DNA of 64,000 nt, taken from contig CM034243.1 in the NCBI GenBank assembly GCA_019916065.1, forward strand, positions 27,058,147 through 27,122,146, written 5' to 3'. Source of the stretch: Vitellaria paradoxa (lineage: Eukaryota > Streptophyta > Magnoliopsida > Ericales > Sapotaceae). The position numbers and the translations under genes were made by a program. Within the stretch, counting starts at the first letter, position 1. The number at the start of each line of letters is the position of its first letter. Below, piece after piece: positions 22,201 through 32,573 of the stretch. The notes under the pieces are model-generated. The model searched no databases and was not told the DNA's origin. It worked only from the letters and a program-made list of their open reading frames with translations.

Positions 22201-25200
22201 CCTCTTCTCTAATTTTGAGTAACTTACGCCTAGTCCATGAGCAATCTGAAGGTGCTTCGATTTTCCAAAAGCATTTATGTCTTAAGAGGTTGGAATGACA
22301 CCATTGCACCCATAAGGATGAATTCCTAGAGCATAAAGCCCATATATGTCTCATCATGGCAACCTTGTTCCACTCATGGAGTTTGTAGATTCTGAGGCCC
22401 CCCTCACATTTTGGCTGACATATTTCATCTCATGTTACTTTGCATCCCTCTTTCTTGAGTTTAGTGCCAGACCATAGGAATCTCCTTAGAATTTGCTCAG
22501 TAGTATTGGTAACCTTTTTAGGAAGCATAAAATGCATGCTCCAATAGGCTTGAATGCTAAAGAGGACAGAATTGACAAGGATTAACCTGCTAGCATAGGA
22601 GAGGAATTTGGAGGACCAGCTCTGGACTCTTTTAGTAATCTTGTCAATAAGGCCTTTACAATCCTCGGTCTTGAGCTTGGTTGAGATGAGAGGAACCCCC
22701 GAGTATTTAATTGAAAGGTCTCCTAATTAGAATCCAAGAATTGAGCAAAGGTGTTGCTTTTCATTCTCACTTATACCTGTGACATAGACTTTACTTTTCT
22801 TCTCAAGCTAAACCCCCCTCACATTGCTCTCCTAAATAAATCTAGCAGATCGAATACAAGGGGTTTGAACCACCCCTTAAAGCAAGCTAAGGTAAGGAAG
22901 CTAGTTAGAAGTTCTTCTCTTGTTTTTACGGGTCTTTTGGAAACAAGGGTTAGACATCATAATATAAAGAGCACTTGCAGGGCCATTGGCTTCGCCTTTA
23001 GTATTTTGGCAACCAAACTGATGACTCCTACTAGAATTATACTTTTGTGGGATCCCTCTACTATAAAGGTGCAAATCCTTTCATGTACAGCTTAATCCAT
23101 TTTTTGTCACATCTCTCACCATCAGCTATCTATAGATCTTTTTGCCATTATTGTCTATGCCTATAATGACAGGAAAGGTAGGGAATCACTTTGGAAAGAT
23201 CTACTTGCTAATTACACTCTTATTGTTAATGCGGCTCCTTGGATTCTCATGGGGGATTTCAACATTGTTAAAGAAGACAATGAAAAGAAAGGTGGTAGAA
23301 GCATTGATAAGCAAGCTGTTTTTGAATTTAATGAATGTCTTGATGCCATAGAAGTGACAGATTTGAGGTACTCTTGATGTCAATTCACTTGGAGCAACAA
23401 GCAAGAGGATTGGCTTATAATTTTTAGCAAATTGGACCGTGCACTTGTCAATGATAAATGGCTTAGTTTCTTTCCAAATTCAGAAGTCTTCTTTCACATT
23501 CCAAGCATCTCGAATCACAGCCCTGTCATCACAAGCATTCGACCCAACATCAAAACATGGAGGAAACCCTTCAAGTTTTTTAATTTTTGGACCAAGTACA
23601 AGGAATATGCAAGCCTAGTTTAGGAGATGTGGACTCAACCACTATCGGGCTTCATAGATATAATTTCATATTATTTTTTCTTATTATTTAATTTCAAGTT
23701 TCTTTTTCAATATTATAGTATGTTTCATATGCATCTATATTATGAATATGTATCTATCAAGTGTCAGGCGAGTGTAGATATTTTACTTGCCATCATAATG
23801 GTATATCACCTCTCCAAAAATGTTTGTGCTTCTTAGGGTATAATGTGTCTATTACTGGAAGCAAAATGAACACAATTTTTTATGCATGAAGGAAGAAATA
23901 TCAATTCAAGGAATTATGTATGCTATTTGATGTAGGATCGTAAAGAAGAAGAAAGAATCATAGAAAAAGAAGGAGGAGGAGAAGGAGAACGAGAGAGAGG
24001 GCAGCAGCTGTGACAATCAAAATATCATTTAATCTAATAATTTTCTGTTAACTCTAATTAGGGTTTAAATAGAAAAATTCATGGGCCTAAGACAAAGGCT
24101 TAAAATAAAATAAATCTAATACTAAAATAGCTCAAAAACAAATGGATCCAAAATAATAAATAAAATAAAACCTAATTAACTAAGATAAATGTTAATAATC
24201 AATGCTTCTTTGGCTCGACGTCCATACACACGTCCATATCGTCTACTGGTGTCCACACCAACTCCTCTGAGATGAAAAGAACTCGGCTCTGAAGAAAAGG
24301 TGGCATGGCGACTCTAATAAAACTCCATGAGGCCTGGATTAAGCTCCTGCAATGTCTCGGTAGGAATCCAAGTACAATCATAATCAGGACGACCAACCCG
24401 GTGAACTAGGAACCTTCGAACCATCCTTGGTGAGATCAACCTGCTCATCTAAAATAGCATCAATTTTATTATTGTGTGTAGGGAGTGGTGGTAGTGATGA
24501 AGTAATAAGTATCAAGTCTGGGTGATAGTCAATGGATGGGGCATCAAATGGTGCATCAGGGGTTGAATATGTCCTTTGTAGGCAACAACGTCCTTAACAT
24601 TAAAGATGGGGCTAAAATTAAAGTGTGACGGAATATTAATGACATATGCGTTTGATCCAACTCATTTTAAAATTTTAAAAGGACCAGTACTACGAGCTTG
24701 CAGTTTCGAAACGGATTCAGGAGGAAAATGTTTCGGCCTTATTTTAATCATCACATAATCACCCACATTAAAAGCAACATGTCTTTTATATAAATCAGCT
24801 TTAAGTTTATATGTTACATTAATTGACTCTAATTACTTATTGATATCAACTTGCAAGTCTCGAATATGTTGCACAAATGCACTGGCCGACTCAGACACTC
24901 TAGCAAATGGAGACATGGAAACAAAGTCTAAAGGTTTTTTGGGCTTATAACCATGCACAACTTCAAAATGGCTCATTCCCATCGACCTATTCACGGAGTT
25001 ATTGTAAGCAAACTGAGCCATAGGAAGGATTAAATCCCAATTCCTATGATGATTTTTAACTAAACACCTCAAGAGATTCCCTAAGTTACAGTTAACAACT
25101 TCTGTTTGGCCATCGGTTTGAGGGTGATATGCTACGGAAAATTTGAGTTTTGTACCAACTAGATGCCAAAGAGTTTTTCAAAAATAGTTAGTGAAACGAA

Positions 25201-28200
25201 CATCCCTATCAGTCACTATGGTTTTAGGGAGACTGTGCAACTTGACGATCTCTGAGAAGTATAACTTAGCAACTTTAGAAGCATCGGATGTCTTACCACA
25301 GGTAATGAAGTGAACTATTTTAGAAAAACGATGTACCACCACAAGAATAGAATCACGTTTCCTAGATGTGCAAGGGATGCCTAAAACAAAGTCTATACTA
25401 ACATCTTGCCAAGGATAACTAGGAAGGGGAAGGGGGTATAAAGACCAGTATTCTGTTTCCTATTCTTAGCTAACTGACAAGCACAACATTTACTTACTAT
25501 TCTACCAATATCCTTCTTCAAACTCGGCCAGTAAAAATTAATGTTCAACTTCTGCTATGGTTTTGCCACATCCAAAATGTCTTGAAAGACCTCCAGCATG
25601 TACTTATCAGAGGAATCTCCATCGGAGAAGAGTCTTTCTGGCGGCATCCCTCTTTCTTCCACTAGTTCCGCTTCTGATGCATCCACTGGAGTCCAAAATG
25701 AGCTACCTTCTCCCCAGGATCTAAGTGAGGTGGAGTCAAGAGCTCTTTAATAGGGTGCTCCGGGTAAGAAGATGCATTGATCTTGTCAGTTCATAACCAT
25801 TTCTTGTCCAGGAGGCCTCGGTCAGGTCCTGCAATTAGACGGGGGGGCATGGGGAAAGGGGGGCCGAAGGGAACTAGGAAATCCCATACTGAAGTTCTCG
25901 GGATGCAAAGTTTATTAGCCTTAAACAAGAATCCATTCCAAAGAAGCAATTTGTCAAAAACTTCAGACTTCCCATTCCATAGCTCTAGAAAAATTTCCCC
26001 AAAGTTAGGACATGACTCATACTCATCCTTAGACCTATCGAATCCTATAACCTTAACGCTCATGATAGAAAGTAAGGACACACGACGATTAAGAACGTTA
26101 GCTGTCTTGTTCTCAACTCCTGATTTATGTTTTATGACAAATGAATAGGCTTGCAAGTACTCAATCCAATGACCATGTCTATGATTAAGCTTCTTTTGGG
26201 AACTTAAATAACGCTCGAAAAATCAGGAAGACGCAACACGGGGGACTCAGTCATTATTGATATTCTCAAAGGCCCTTGCGGCATTTTTTGTCCACTTAAA
26301 CACTCTTTATTTCATAAATTCAGTTATAGGGGCCATAATGGTGTTGAACCCTTTGATGAATCGGCGATAAAAAATAGCTAAGCCATGGGAACTCTGCACT
26401 TTGTGAATAGTTTTTAGTTCAGGCCAATCTAGAATTGCCTTAACTTTTGCGGGGTCAATCGAAATTCCTTCAGAGGACACCACAAATCCTAGGAAGACAA
26501 CCTTATCAGTAAAGAATGAATACTTTTTCAAGTTACAATAAAGGTTTTCTTTCCTAAGGGTGGAACAGACTTGAGTAAGGTGGTCCATATGTTGATCCCT
26601 ACTTTTACTATAAATAAGGATATCGTTAGAATAACCTACCAAAAACTTTCCTATGAATGGCCTAGACACTTGAGTCATTATTCTCATGAAAGTACTAGGG
26701 GCATTTGAAAGCCCAAAAGGCATGACTAAGTTTTATAAGCAGTTTTCCATTCATCCCCTGTCGAATTTTAATTTGATGGTACTCACTTTTCAAATTACTT
26801 TTAGAAAATACCGTGGCACCTGCCATCATGTCTAACATATCATCTAGTCGAGGGATAGGGAAACGATACTTTATAGTTATCTTGTTTGTTGTCCTGCTGT
26901 CCACACACATTCTCTAAGAGCCATCTTTCTTTGGAGTTAAGAGGGCGGTAATAGCACAGGGACTCATACTGTCTCTAAAAATCTTTTTTTGTGAAGTTCA
27001 TCAACTTGCCTTTGTAATTTAGCATGCTTAGTAGGATTCATCATATAGAGTGGCAAGTTAGAAAGTGTAACTCTTGAGATTAAATCTATTGCGTGTTGGA
27101 TGTCATGCAATGGGGGTAAACTATCTAGGAAATCCTCAGTAAAGCTCTGCCAGTATCCTATTTGTCTCTCCTGATGTGTCTTGCGGAGAGTCCACAGGAA
27201 CTTCCTTAACTATCAAGGCAAACACAATACATTCTTTTCCACCTATATCACAAATGAGTTCTTTGGGGCTAATGAAGGTCAACCCTTTTTTACTCATCAT
27301 TTCTTTTCCTTTGCTGGAATTAGCCTGTTTCTAAGGAATAGGCTTAAGATGAATTTTCTTATCATTAAAAATAAAGGAGCATGAATTGGAACAGCCATAA
27401 GAATAACATCTAAATCAAACAACCATGGCCTTCCCAAAATAAGATGGCCTACATCCATAGAAATCACATCACACCAAATTTTGTCTTTATAATCAAGGAA
27501 TTGAATAGGCACCTGACAACGCTCTTTTACTATTATGGATGAGGCATCTACCCAAGAAACATTATATGGGTCAGGGTGGGGAACAGTTTGAAGTCCTAGA
27601 CAGGCAATTATACATGAAGATGCTGCATTGATACAACTACTAGTCTCCACTATAACCTTACAACCCTTATCATTAATCTTAGTATAAGTGTGGAAAATGA
27701 CATGACAACGCCGGTCTTTCGTCTCTTGGGCTTGCGTAAGGGTACATCGAACTACACCCATCTGATGATTGATAAAGGTGAGTTGTTTTTCTCTTACACT
27801 ATGGGAAATGGTCCTAAGACATCCCACTAAATTTTTCTCATACTCTTCATCCACATCATCAAATTCCTCCATGTTGGGTTCATATACTTGCTCATCTATT
27901 GACTCATCGTCCTCGACTCTCTCGTCCTCCCCAATAAATAGAGCTCGGGAGGGACAGCTAGCGGATACGTGCCCAAAACCATGATACTTAAAACATTGGA
28001 CTGGAGATTTATTTGTAGGATCCTCAGGTAAATTACCCTTATTATTATCTTTCACAGCTAGAATACTAGGAGGTGGTCCCAAAGCAGATGTAGTGTTTGA
28101 CAAGGAAAGGCGGTTATTAGGGGGTGACTGTTATTGCGCTTTGCAAATTGGGGCTTAGCTACTAGTTCATAGTTCCGGACTAGAGTGTAGGCTTCGTCTA

Positions 28201-31200
28201 AAGTGGTGATTGATTCTCCTAAGGACAACCTCTCTTCCCAGCTCATCATTAAGACCACACCTAAACCGACTCAAAGTAATGGCCTCATCCTCCTGAACAT
28301 TACATCTCATCATGAGTTCATCAAACTTAGTTATGTAATCTTTCACTGGCCTATTACCTTGTCGGATATTTCTCCATTGATCTAGCAAATTACCATGATA
28401 GGACAAAGGCAAATACTTGCGTTTACACCTCACTTTAATCCCCTCCCAATCTACAACTCGGGGTTCATGACGCTTAGTAAGTAAATTCTCAATACTTTCC
28501 CACTACAATTGGGCACTTCCTGTCAGCTTCATTTTAGCAAATCAACACTCTCTCTCTTCAAAAAATTGGTACCACTCAAAGAAACGGTCCATATTATTTA
28601 GCCACTTGGTGAACACCCAAGGATCTAGGCGGCCATCAAAAGTTGGAACTTCTTTGACTTGTTACATTAATTTATCATCATTACGCTTAGGTGACCTGTC
28701 ATTCCTATAATATGGCACTAGTTCTCTATCAAGATTCCTGGGCCTAGTATTTTCCTCAATTATGTCCACTCTAGCGTTTAGCCTTTGAATGGCTTCAGTG
28801 AGGGCTACTAATTGCATTTACAATTGGTCATCTGTCATAGTGCTACAGGATGTTAGTGTGCAACTACTACGTAATTGCATACAAAGATTCTATGGCTAAA
28901 CTTGTTGAAATCAATAACAATTCACACAAATTACTACTAATATAAACTTAAAGTGTTTATATGTAGAGACATGTAAAACTCTAGATGTTGATTAGATTAT
29001 AAGATAACTCGAACAAGGTGCAAGCAATGGTTCTATCCCCCTCCTTTTTTTTAACGGGGGATCAAAGCGCGAAAGAAATAAATGAACAAATAAGATATCA
29101 CTGGCTTAACATATATTTGGTGAAAGTATTCCTTTCACTATTCAAGACTTCCAAGAGATAAAAGGAAAATAGAGAAGGATGCAAAATAGGAAGGAATAAT
29201 TGTTGGCAGTGGGATTATTTTAAAGAAATGAGTATTGGCATGATTGGAGTCGTAGTGCACACAATAATTCAATTAATAGCTAAATAGAGAGTAGTTAATA
29301 GCACCAAAAATATAATGAAACGAAGTTGCTGTTCGAATTGGAAATCGGGAGTGCATTGGTGACTTGAAATTTGCCAAAATAGACTGATGGGGTGTTTTGG
29401 ACCTCACCGGAATGTTGCCTGAGGTTCACCGGATAGTCGCCGGAGCTTCATCAGAGGTCGTCGGAGCTTCACCGGAGCATAGGTCAGATTGGCGGCAGTT
29501 CCAGTGATGTATTCTAGAGTTCACTGGAAAAGTCGTCGGAGTCACAGGCGAGTTTGCTGGAGATAGGTGGTGCCGCTGGTGGAGTTCTCTAGAATTAAAT
29601 ATTGCTAGAAACATATAAAAGCGTACTCGAAGGGCTTAAGAGTGCGTAGGGCGGCGGCGGCTATTGTTGTTGTTTTTTTTTTTTTTTTTGGTTAGATTGC
29701 TCTGCTTATTCAATAGTAATGGAGATTGAAAAAGTTTGTAAGATCTTTGTTCTGATACTAAAATTGATGTAGGATCGTAGAGAAGAAGGAATCAAAGAAG
29801 AAGAAGAAGGAGGAGGAGAATGAGAATGAGAATGAGAGAGAGGGCAGTAGCTGTAACAATCAAAATATCATTCAATTTAATGATGTTTTGTTAACCCTAA
29901 TTAGGGGTTTAAATAGAAAAATTCATGGGCTTAACACAAAAATCTAAAATAAAATAAACTTAATACTAAAATAGTCCAAAAACAAATGAGTCCAAAATAA
30001 TAAATAAAATAAAATCTAATTAACTAACATAAATGTTAATAATTAGTCCATAAGAATAATGGCTGGGCCTCTTTGGCCCAACGTAGATACACACTTTCAT
30101 GTCGTCTACTGGTGTCCACACCACTATCTAATTGGAAGCAATATAAACACAATTTTTTATGAAAGAAGAAATATATCCAAGAGTTTGTCTATATTGAAGA
30201 GAAAAGTGTGACGCAAAAGAGAGAAGAAGTGAGCTTGATATCATCTGAGCGAAACGCAAATACTACTAGATATCATTTTAGCTAGACGCAAATACTGCTA
30301 GATATTGTTCTAGCCAAACTCTTAACCCTAAAGCAAGAGCTTTGGAATCCAACAGAAGCAGAGAAAGAATTCTCAAATAAAGTTGTTCATTAATTCCAAG
30401 ATGAATATGCCAAGTGGCTACAAGGGGTATTTAAACTAAGTAACCCTAATCCTAATAATTAAAAATAGGAAACTATAAGAATTTCGAAAATAAAAAATTG
30501 AGATATTCGCAAAATTTTGCAATTATTGACTTCTGATCATCACAAAATTGAGAGGAATCCATTCTGGATTTTCTTCTAGCGACTATTACCAAAACAAAAA
30601 TTATCTAAAACCAACTATAATAATTTTTACAAATTAATTTCTATCCTTGACCACTTCACTCCATCGTATGTCCTACATCAATGTGGTTATCATTGTTGTC
30701 GAAATCTAACTTTTCACGCAGGATGTCGAACTAGTGACACGGAAATTGAGCAGCTAATTCAGGATGTTGAGAAGTATACTCTTGCAAGCCATTTGATTTG
30801 GGGCTTATGGGGAGTAATATCGGTATCTTTCTTTTTTCCATTGAATTTCATATCCTTTTCTTATTGGATTGATTTGTACTAGTTATTTTATATTCTTTTT
30901 TATTATTATTTTTCAAATCACTCAATTTATAGAAAAGATAACTGGAAAATAGAGATAAGAAAGATGATAAATCTCTTCAGAATAAAATGGAAATAAAAAA
31001 GAAAAGGAACATGGAATACCATTTGGAAAAGTTGATTTTGATTCCCATAGATTCAATCTCAGACCCTTAAAGGATAGAAAGGACTCCAAGATTTGGCATG
31101 ACTTGTTCTTATGAAAATAGCCAAAGTTTTGGGTTGTGCCTAGTCCAGCCCTCTAGCTAAATTGATGTGACAAACATGAGATATTGACCTTCTTAAAGGG

Positions 31201-32573
31201 GTGCTGTGGATAAGAGAGAGACATAGGATCGACTATGGATTTGACCATAGCACATGGTTTCCTGATCTTAGTCAAGCAGGGCTTATTAGCTAAATGGCAG
31301 TTGGCACATGCAATACACTCAGTCGCTTCTCGTGTTTCTTGACTTCCTTTTTTTTTTTTTTTTTGATAAATATGTTTCTTGAGTTCATAGGATGGATAAA
31401 ACATCATGAGACAACAAATATTGTGAATGCAAATTCTGATGTTTGGCCCTAGCTTTCTAACCTAATTTGTATTTTTGCTATGTCATCTTCACCTGGTTTA
31501 TTCTCAACTCCAGAACAATTTTGAATTAGAATTATTGCAAATAAGGATCCCTTGTTGCATGCTGTTATTTAACTTCTTAAGAGTTCAGACACTTAAATGC
31601 TTCATGATCAGAATTGAGGGTAACTCCTTACTGCTAAGAAAGTGGCACCACTGTTGAAAGGCTTGTGCAAGTTCAGATACCAAAAAGCTTCATGATCAGA
31701 ATTGAGGGTATACTCCTTACTGATAAGAAAGTGGCACCACCATTGAAAGGCTTGTGTAATAGCATAAAACTTGAAGTCATATGTGGAATATTTTTATTTG
31801 CCTTGTTCAGAGACTGACATCAAAATAAGATGCTACTCCAAATATTTCATTGAAGTCTGGAAGTTGTAGACTTGGTGCTTCAACCATGTTCTCTTTTGAC
31901 TGCTCAGAAGGCTTTTGTGGCTTATTTGGTCCAAATGAATTTTCTTGCTTCAAACAAGCTTTGATGGGAACCTTAATTTTGCTAGAAGTTGAAATGAATC
32001 ACTCGTAAAGCAGCAGTTTTTCAATTTAATATAGGGTTTCTTTTATGACGACACTCGCCATTTGTTGAAGATGTTGGATATGGTCTTCCTTACTCTTGGA
32101 GTACACAATAATGTCATAGAAATAAACAAGAAATTTGCCAGCCGAAGTATGTAAAACATGGTTCATAATAATCCTGTTGGTACTAGGAACATTAGTAAGA
32201 TTGAATGTCAAAAGTAGACACTGGCCAGTCTTTGGCTCCATCGTTGGGCTTCTGCATTACTATTTTTTTTGTCTAAATTTGGACACAATAACTTAGGTTT
32301 ATACCAGAAGCTATATTAGGCCATATACGAGGTGAACTTGGCAATTTAATTTTTAGTTTCAACCTAGGGGTCTGTCATCCTGTTTCTCTTGAAATGATGT
32401 GTTAGGCCTTGTACAGGGGGACCATACCCAAAGATATTTGATATTGTGTAATAACCTGGCCTACTTGTTTACTTCAGGAACACGTTAATGAAATTGACTT
32501 TGACTACCTGGAGTACGCAAGGCAGAGATTTCAACAGTACTGGCTAAGGAAGCCTGAGCTATTAGGTTCTTGA
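12921..32573 (+). CDS. CK: Choline kinase (choline/ethanolamine kinase family), seven exons
   Basis: It phosphorylates choline with ATP, the first step of the CDP-choline route to phosphatidylcholine, in the cytosol. Exons: 12921-13259, 19009-19130, 19271-19466, 20113-20230, 20624-20671, 30722-30822, 32478-32573. All introns are GT..AG and the phases join to 1020 nt, or 339 aa, close to plant choline kinases. Family signatures are the N-terminal [12 protein letters not shown] (near 38-49), the Brenner motif HNDLQYGN (199-206, with catalytic Asp201) and the choline-kinase motif [13 protein letters not shown] (220-232). The C-terminus ends [14 protein letters not shown] 12921 is the first in frame. 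Introns 1 (5.7 kb), 5 (10 kb) and 6 (1.7 kb) are full of transposons, yet every splice site is canonical and the reading frame is undamaged. Ethanolamine activity cannot be excluded from sequence. Confidence 0.93.
13485..13702 (-). repeat. Left (3') LTR of the intronic Copia copy
   Basis: It matches 16273-16446 over most of its length with many substitutions. It contains a private (GA)n insertion at about 13583-13603. It ends TAACA beside a CCCCCTTT tract, the polypurine tract of the minus strand. Confidence 0.65.
13848..14143. mobile_element. MITE nested in the Copia copy
   Basis: The left end TGGTTGCTTTTGGTAAAC and the reversed right end GGCCTCTTTGGGAACACC form imperfect TIRs. CTA flanks both sides (13845-13847 and 14144-14146). 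The interior contains A- and T-runs and no credible ORF. Confidence 0.5.
14247..16190 (-). pseudogene. Copia pol pseudogene (RT/RNase H)
   Basis: Minus-strand open segments 15603-16190, 15364-15639 and 14932-15297 follow the Copia pol order. They are broken by stops and frame changes. An exact 30-bp tandem duplication (15001-15030 and 15031-15060) adds a repeated [10 protein letters not shown] phrase. RNase H motifs at 14250-14450 contain stops. It is not functional. Confidence 0.82.
16273..16446 (-). repeat. Right (5') LTR of the intronic Copia copy
   Basis: It starts TGCTAATAGAATAGAG beside the PBS-like GCTCTAATACCA (16261-16272) and ends near CATGTAAGCA. It is shorter than the left LTR, which has a microsatellite insertion. 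Confidence 0.65.
16586..16723. mobile_element. Tourist-like MITE with TAA flanks
   Basis: The left end TGGTGTGTTTGGTGCATTGAG and the reversed right end GGGGGCGTTTGGAGTGAC are imperfect TIRs. TAA flanks both sides (16583-16585 and 16724-16726), as in PIF/Harbinger MITEs. The interior is related to 52441-52606 (CATGAATTACGAAC.C and the ATTATCTCA phrase). Confidence 0.65.
16735..17437 (-). pseudogene. L1-type LINE 3' fragment with zf-RVT remnant
   Basis: The minus-strand reading of 16980-17437 gives [27 protein letters not shown] and ASHLLVQC. This is the reverse-transcriptase zinc-binding (zf-RVT) domain at the C-terminus of plant L1 LINEs, with internal stops. The part at 16735-16980 continues as its 3' tail. 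The plus-strand 146-codon ORF here is the antisense shadow. Confidence 0.7.
17447..18060. mobile_element. MULE-like TIR element, 'GAAGCAC' family copy A
   Basis: It starts TAAGAAGCACAGATCCGG and its reversed right end reads CTAAAAAGCACAAACACTTC. The 9-bp flanks CCTGCCAAC (17438-17446) and CCTTCCAAG (18061-18069) agree at 7 of 9 positions. The interior has GGATACGACACGACGTG and, near the right end, GATACGACATGACAC. It has no ORF. Relatives lie at 41858-42411 and 23656-23836. Confidence 0.6.
19009..19130 (+). CDS. CK: Choline kinase exon 2
   Basis: The acceptor is TTTCAG|ACGCTATCAGCC and the donor TTGCG|GTATGC. It encodes [19 protein letters not shown] through IWDRL(R). Confidence 0.92.
19271..19466 (+). 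CDS. CK: Choline kinase exon 3 (catalytic loop)
   Basis: The acceptor is GCTTCAG|TAATTGG and the donor ATAATT|GTAAGT. It carries the Brenner phosphotransferase motif [10 protein letters not shown]. The preceding intron is only 140 bp. Confidence 0.93.
20113..20230 (+). CDS. CK: Choline kinase exon 4
   Basis: The acceptor is TTACCAG|GACTACGAG and the donor TATCCTG|GTTGGT. It encodes the choline-kinase motif [18 protein letters not shown]. Confidence 0.93.
20624..20671 (+). CDS. CK: Choline kinase exon 5 (48 bp)
   Basis: The acceptor is GGCTGCAG|GTTTGGAGG and the donor TTGTTCAG|GTGGTA. It encodes [15 protein letters not shown]. It is followed by the 10-kb transposon-laden intron 5. Confidence 0.88.
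21318..22730 (-). pseudogene. L1 ORF2 C-terminal half (RT end plus zf-RVT), broken
   Basis: Minus-strand frames 22357-22034, 21987-21580, 21862-21524 and 21638-21318 overlap in two phases, with stops after VIDKG and near the end. The domain order (RT thumb, linker with [11 protein letters not shown], zf-RVT) matches plant L1 ORF2. It is not translatable as one protein. Confidence 0.82.
22800..23640 (+). pseudogene. L1 ORF2 N-terminal endonuclease half, inverted and broken
   Basis: The plus-strand frames show the apurinic-type endonuclease of L1 ORF2. Recognisable are [48 protein letters not shown] and SNHSPV. There are in-frame stops at about 23093 and 23376. It ends abruptly at about 23640, where an RT should follow. 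Confidence 0.82.
23656..23836. mobile_element. MULE-like 'GAAGCAC' family, right-end fragment (copy B)
   Basis: TCTTATTATTTAATTTCAAG, then TATCAAGTGTCAGGCGAGTG and the terminus TTTGTGCTTCTTAG, parallel 17898-18060. The other side of this copy was displaced by the L1 insertion (21170-21265). Its left terminus was not found. Confidence 0.5.
23928..24260 (-). repeat. Left (3') LTR of the chromovirus
   Basis: 333 bp, alignable with 29765-30123 over its length, with numerous substitutions and small indels. Shared phrases include GACAATCAAAATATCATT and AATAGAAAAATTCATGGGC. A purine-rich GAAGAAG/GAGGAG region lies near the start. Confidence 0.88.
24270..28838 (-). pseudogene. Chromovirus gag-pol pseudogene
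   Basis: gag begins at ATG 28838 and continues through a Retrotrans_gag region ([20 protein letters not shown]) to a CCHC-like knuckle [14 protein letters not shown]. The protease region follows (about 27700-27300), then RT (26910-26307, [16 protein letters not shown] and the altered [10 protein letters not shown]), the RNase H end ([16 protein letters not shown]), integrase (25072-24833, [19 protein letters not shown]) and the chromodomain remnant. Stops interrupt every domain. Short plus-strand ORFs here are shadows. Confidence 0.88.
29765..30123 (-). repeat. Right (5') LTR of the chromovirus
   Basis: 359 bp. It contains extra GAATGA/GAATGAGA repeats and a 26-bp extra stretch relative to the left LTR. 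The region between this LTR and gag (29400-29620) is GC-richer, with repeated CACCGGAG/GTCGCCGGAG phrases of the element's leader. Confidence 0.88.
30186..30680 (-). mobile_element. Possible solo LTR
   Basis: On the minus strand it starts TGATGTAGGACATACGATGG, resembling the chromovirus LTR terminus TGATGTAGGATC. It carries a TATA-like TTTAAATACCCC and ends near TATAGACA. A degenerate repeat of about 34 bp (ACGCAAATACT.CTAGATAT) lies at 30248-30314. No TSD was found, so the boundaries are tentative. Confidence 0.4.
30722..30822 (+). CDS. CK: Choline kinase exon 6
   Basis: The acceptor is TTCACGCAG|GATGTCG and the donor ATATCG|GTATCT. It encodes [18 protein letters not shown] and [10 protein letters not shown]. 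It rejoins in phase with exon 5 across 10 kb. Confidence 0.92.
31560..32260 (-). pseudogene. Ty3/Gypsy RNase H-RT remnant in intron 6
   Basis: On the minus strand, 32241-32026 reads as RT (STNRIIMN, then [19 protein letters not shown]), with the first catalytic Asp of the YFDD box replaced by Tyr. 31757-31583 reads as RNase H ([16 protein letters not shown]) and is tandemly duplicated with an 88-bp period (units at 31583 and 31671). No LTRs were found. Confidence 0.72.
32478..32573 (+). CDS. CK: Choline kinase exon 7 and stop
   Basis: The acceptor is TTACTTCAG|GAACACGTT. It encodes [18 protein letters not shown] and [11 protein letters not shown], followed by TGA. Confidence 0.92.
   Translation, partial: EHVNEIDFDYLEYARQRFQQYWLRKPELLGS

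Larger units (their letters stand above)
21266..23655. mobile_element. L1-type LINE with 5' inversion (twin-priming structure)
   Basis: The 3' half lies on the minus strand (about 22730-21318): the end of the RT domain ([20 protein letters not shown], then [20 protein letters not shown]) and a zf-RVT domain ([21 protein letters not shown]-x2-C, H). The 5' half lies on the plus strand (about 22840-23640): an endonuclease domain with [19 protein letters not shown], the catalytic GDFNI and SNHSPV. The RT core is absent. Both halves contain stops. The insertion splits an older repeat: 21170-21265 and 23656-23836 each resemble part of 17760-18060. Confidence 0.8.
23928..30123 (-). mobile_element. 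Ty3/Gypsy chromovirus in choline kinase intron 5
   Basis: Diverged LTRs (23928-24260 and 29765-30123) begin TGATGTAGGATCG and end GTGTCCACACCA. They are flanked by CTATT and CTATC, a TSD with one mismatch. A Met-like PBS remnant (TAGTATCAGAAC on the minus strand) abuts the right LTR. The minus-strand order is gag with CCHC, protease, RT, RNase H, integrase and a degenerate chromodomain ([15 protein letters not shown], then LNPGLMEFY) near 24400-24300. Many stops and frameshifts are present, and the RT box reads YSNDIL instead of Y-x-D-D. This is an old, dead copy inserted antisense to the host gene. Confidence 0.9.

Noticed and set aside
31153..31407. Cys-containing 84-codon minus ORF in intron 6
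   Set aside because: I could not match it to a known domain. A T-run encodes its KKKKK start, and it is probably retrotransposon debris.
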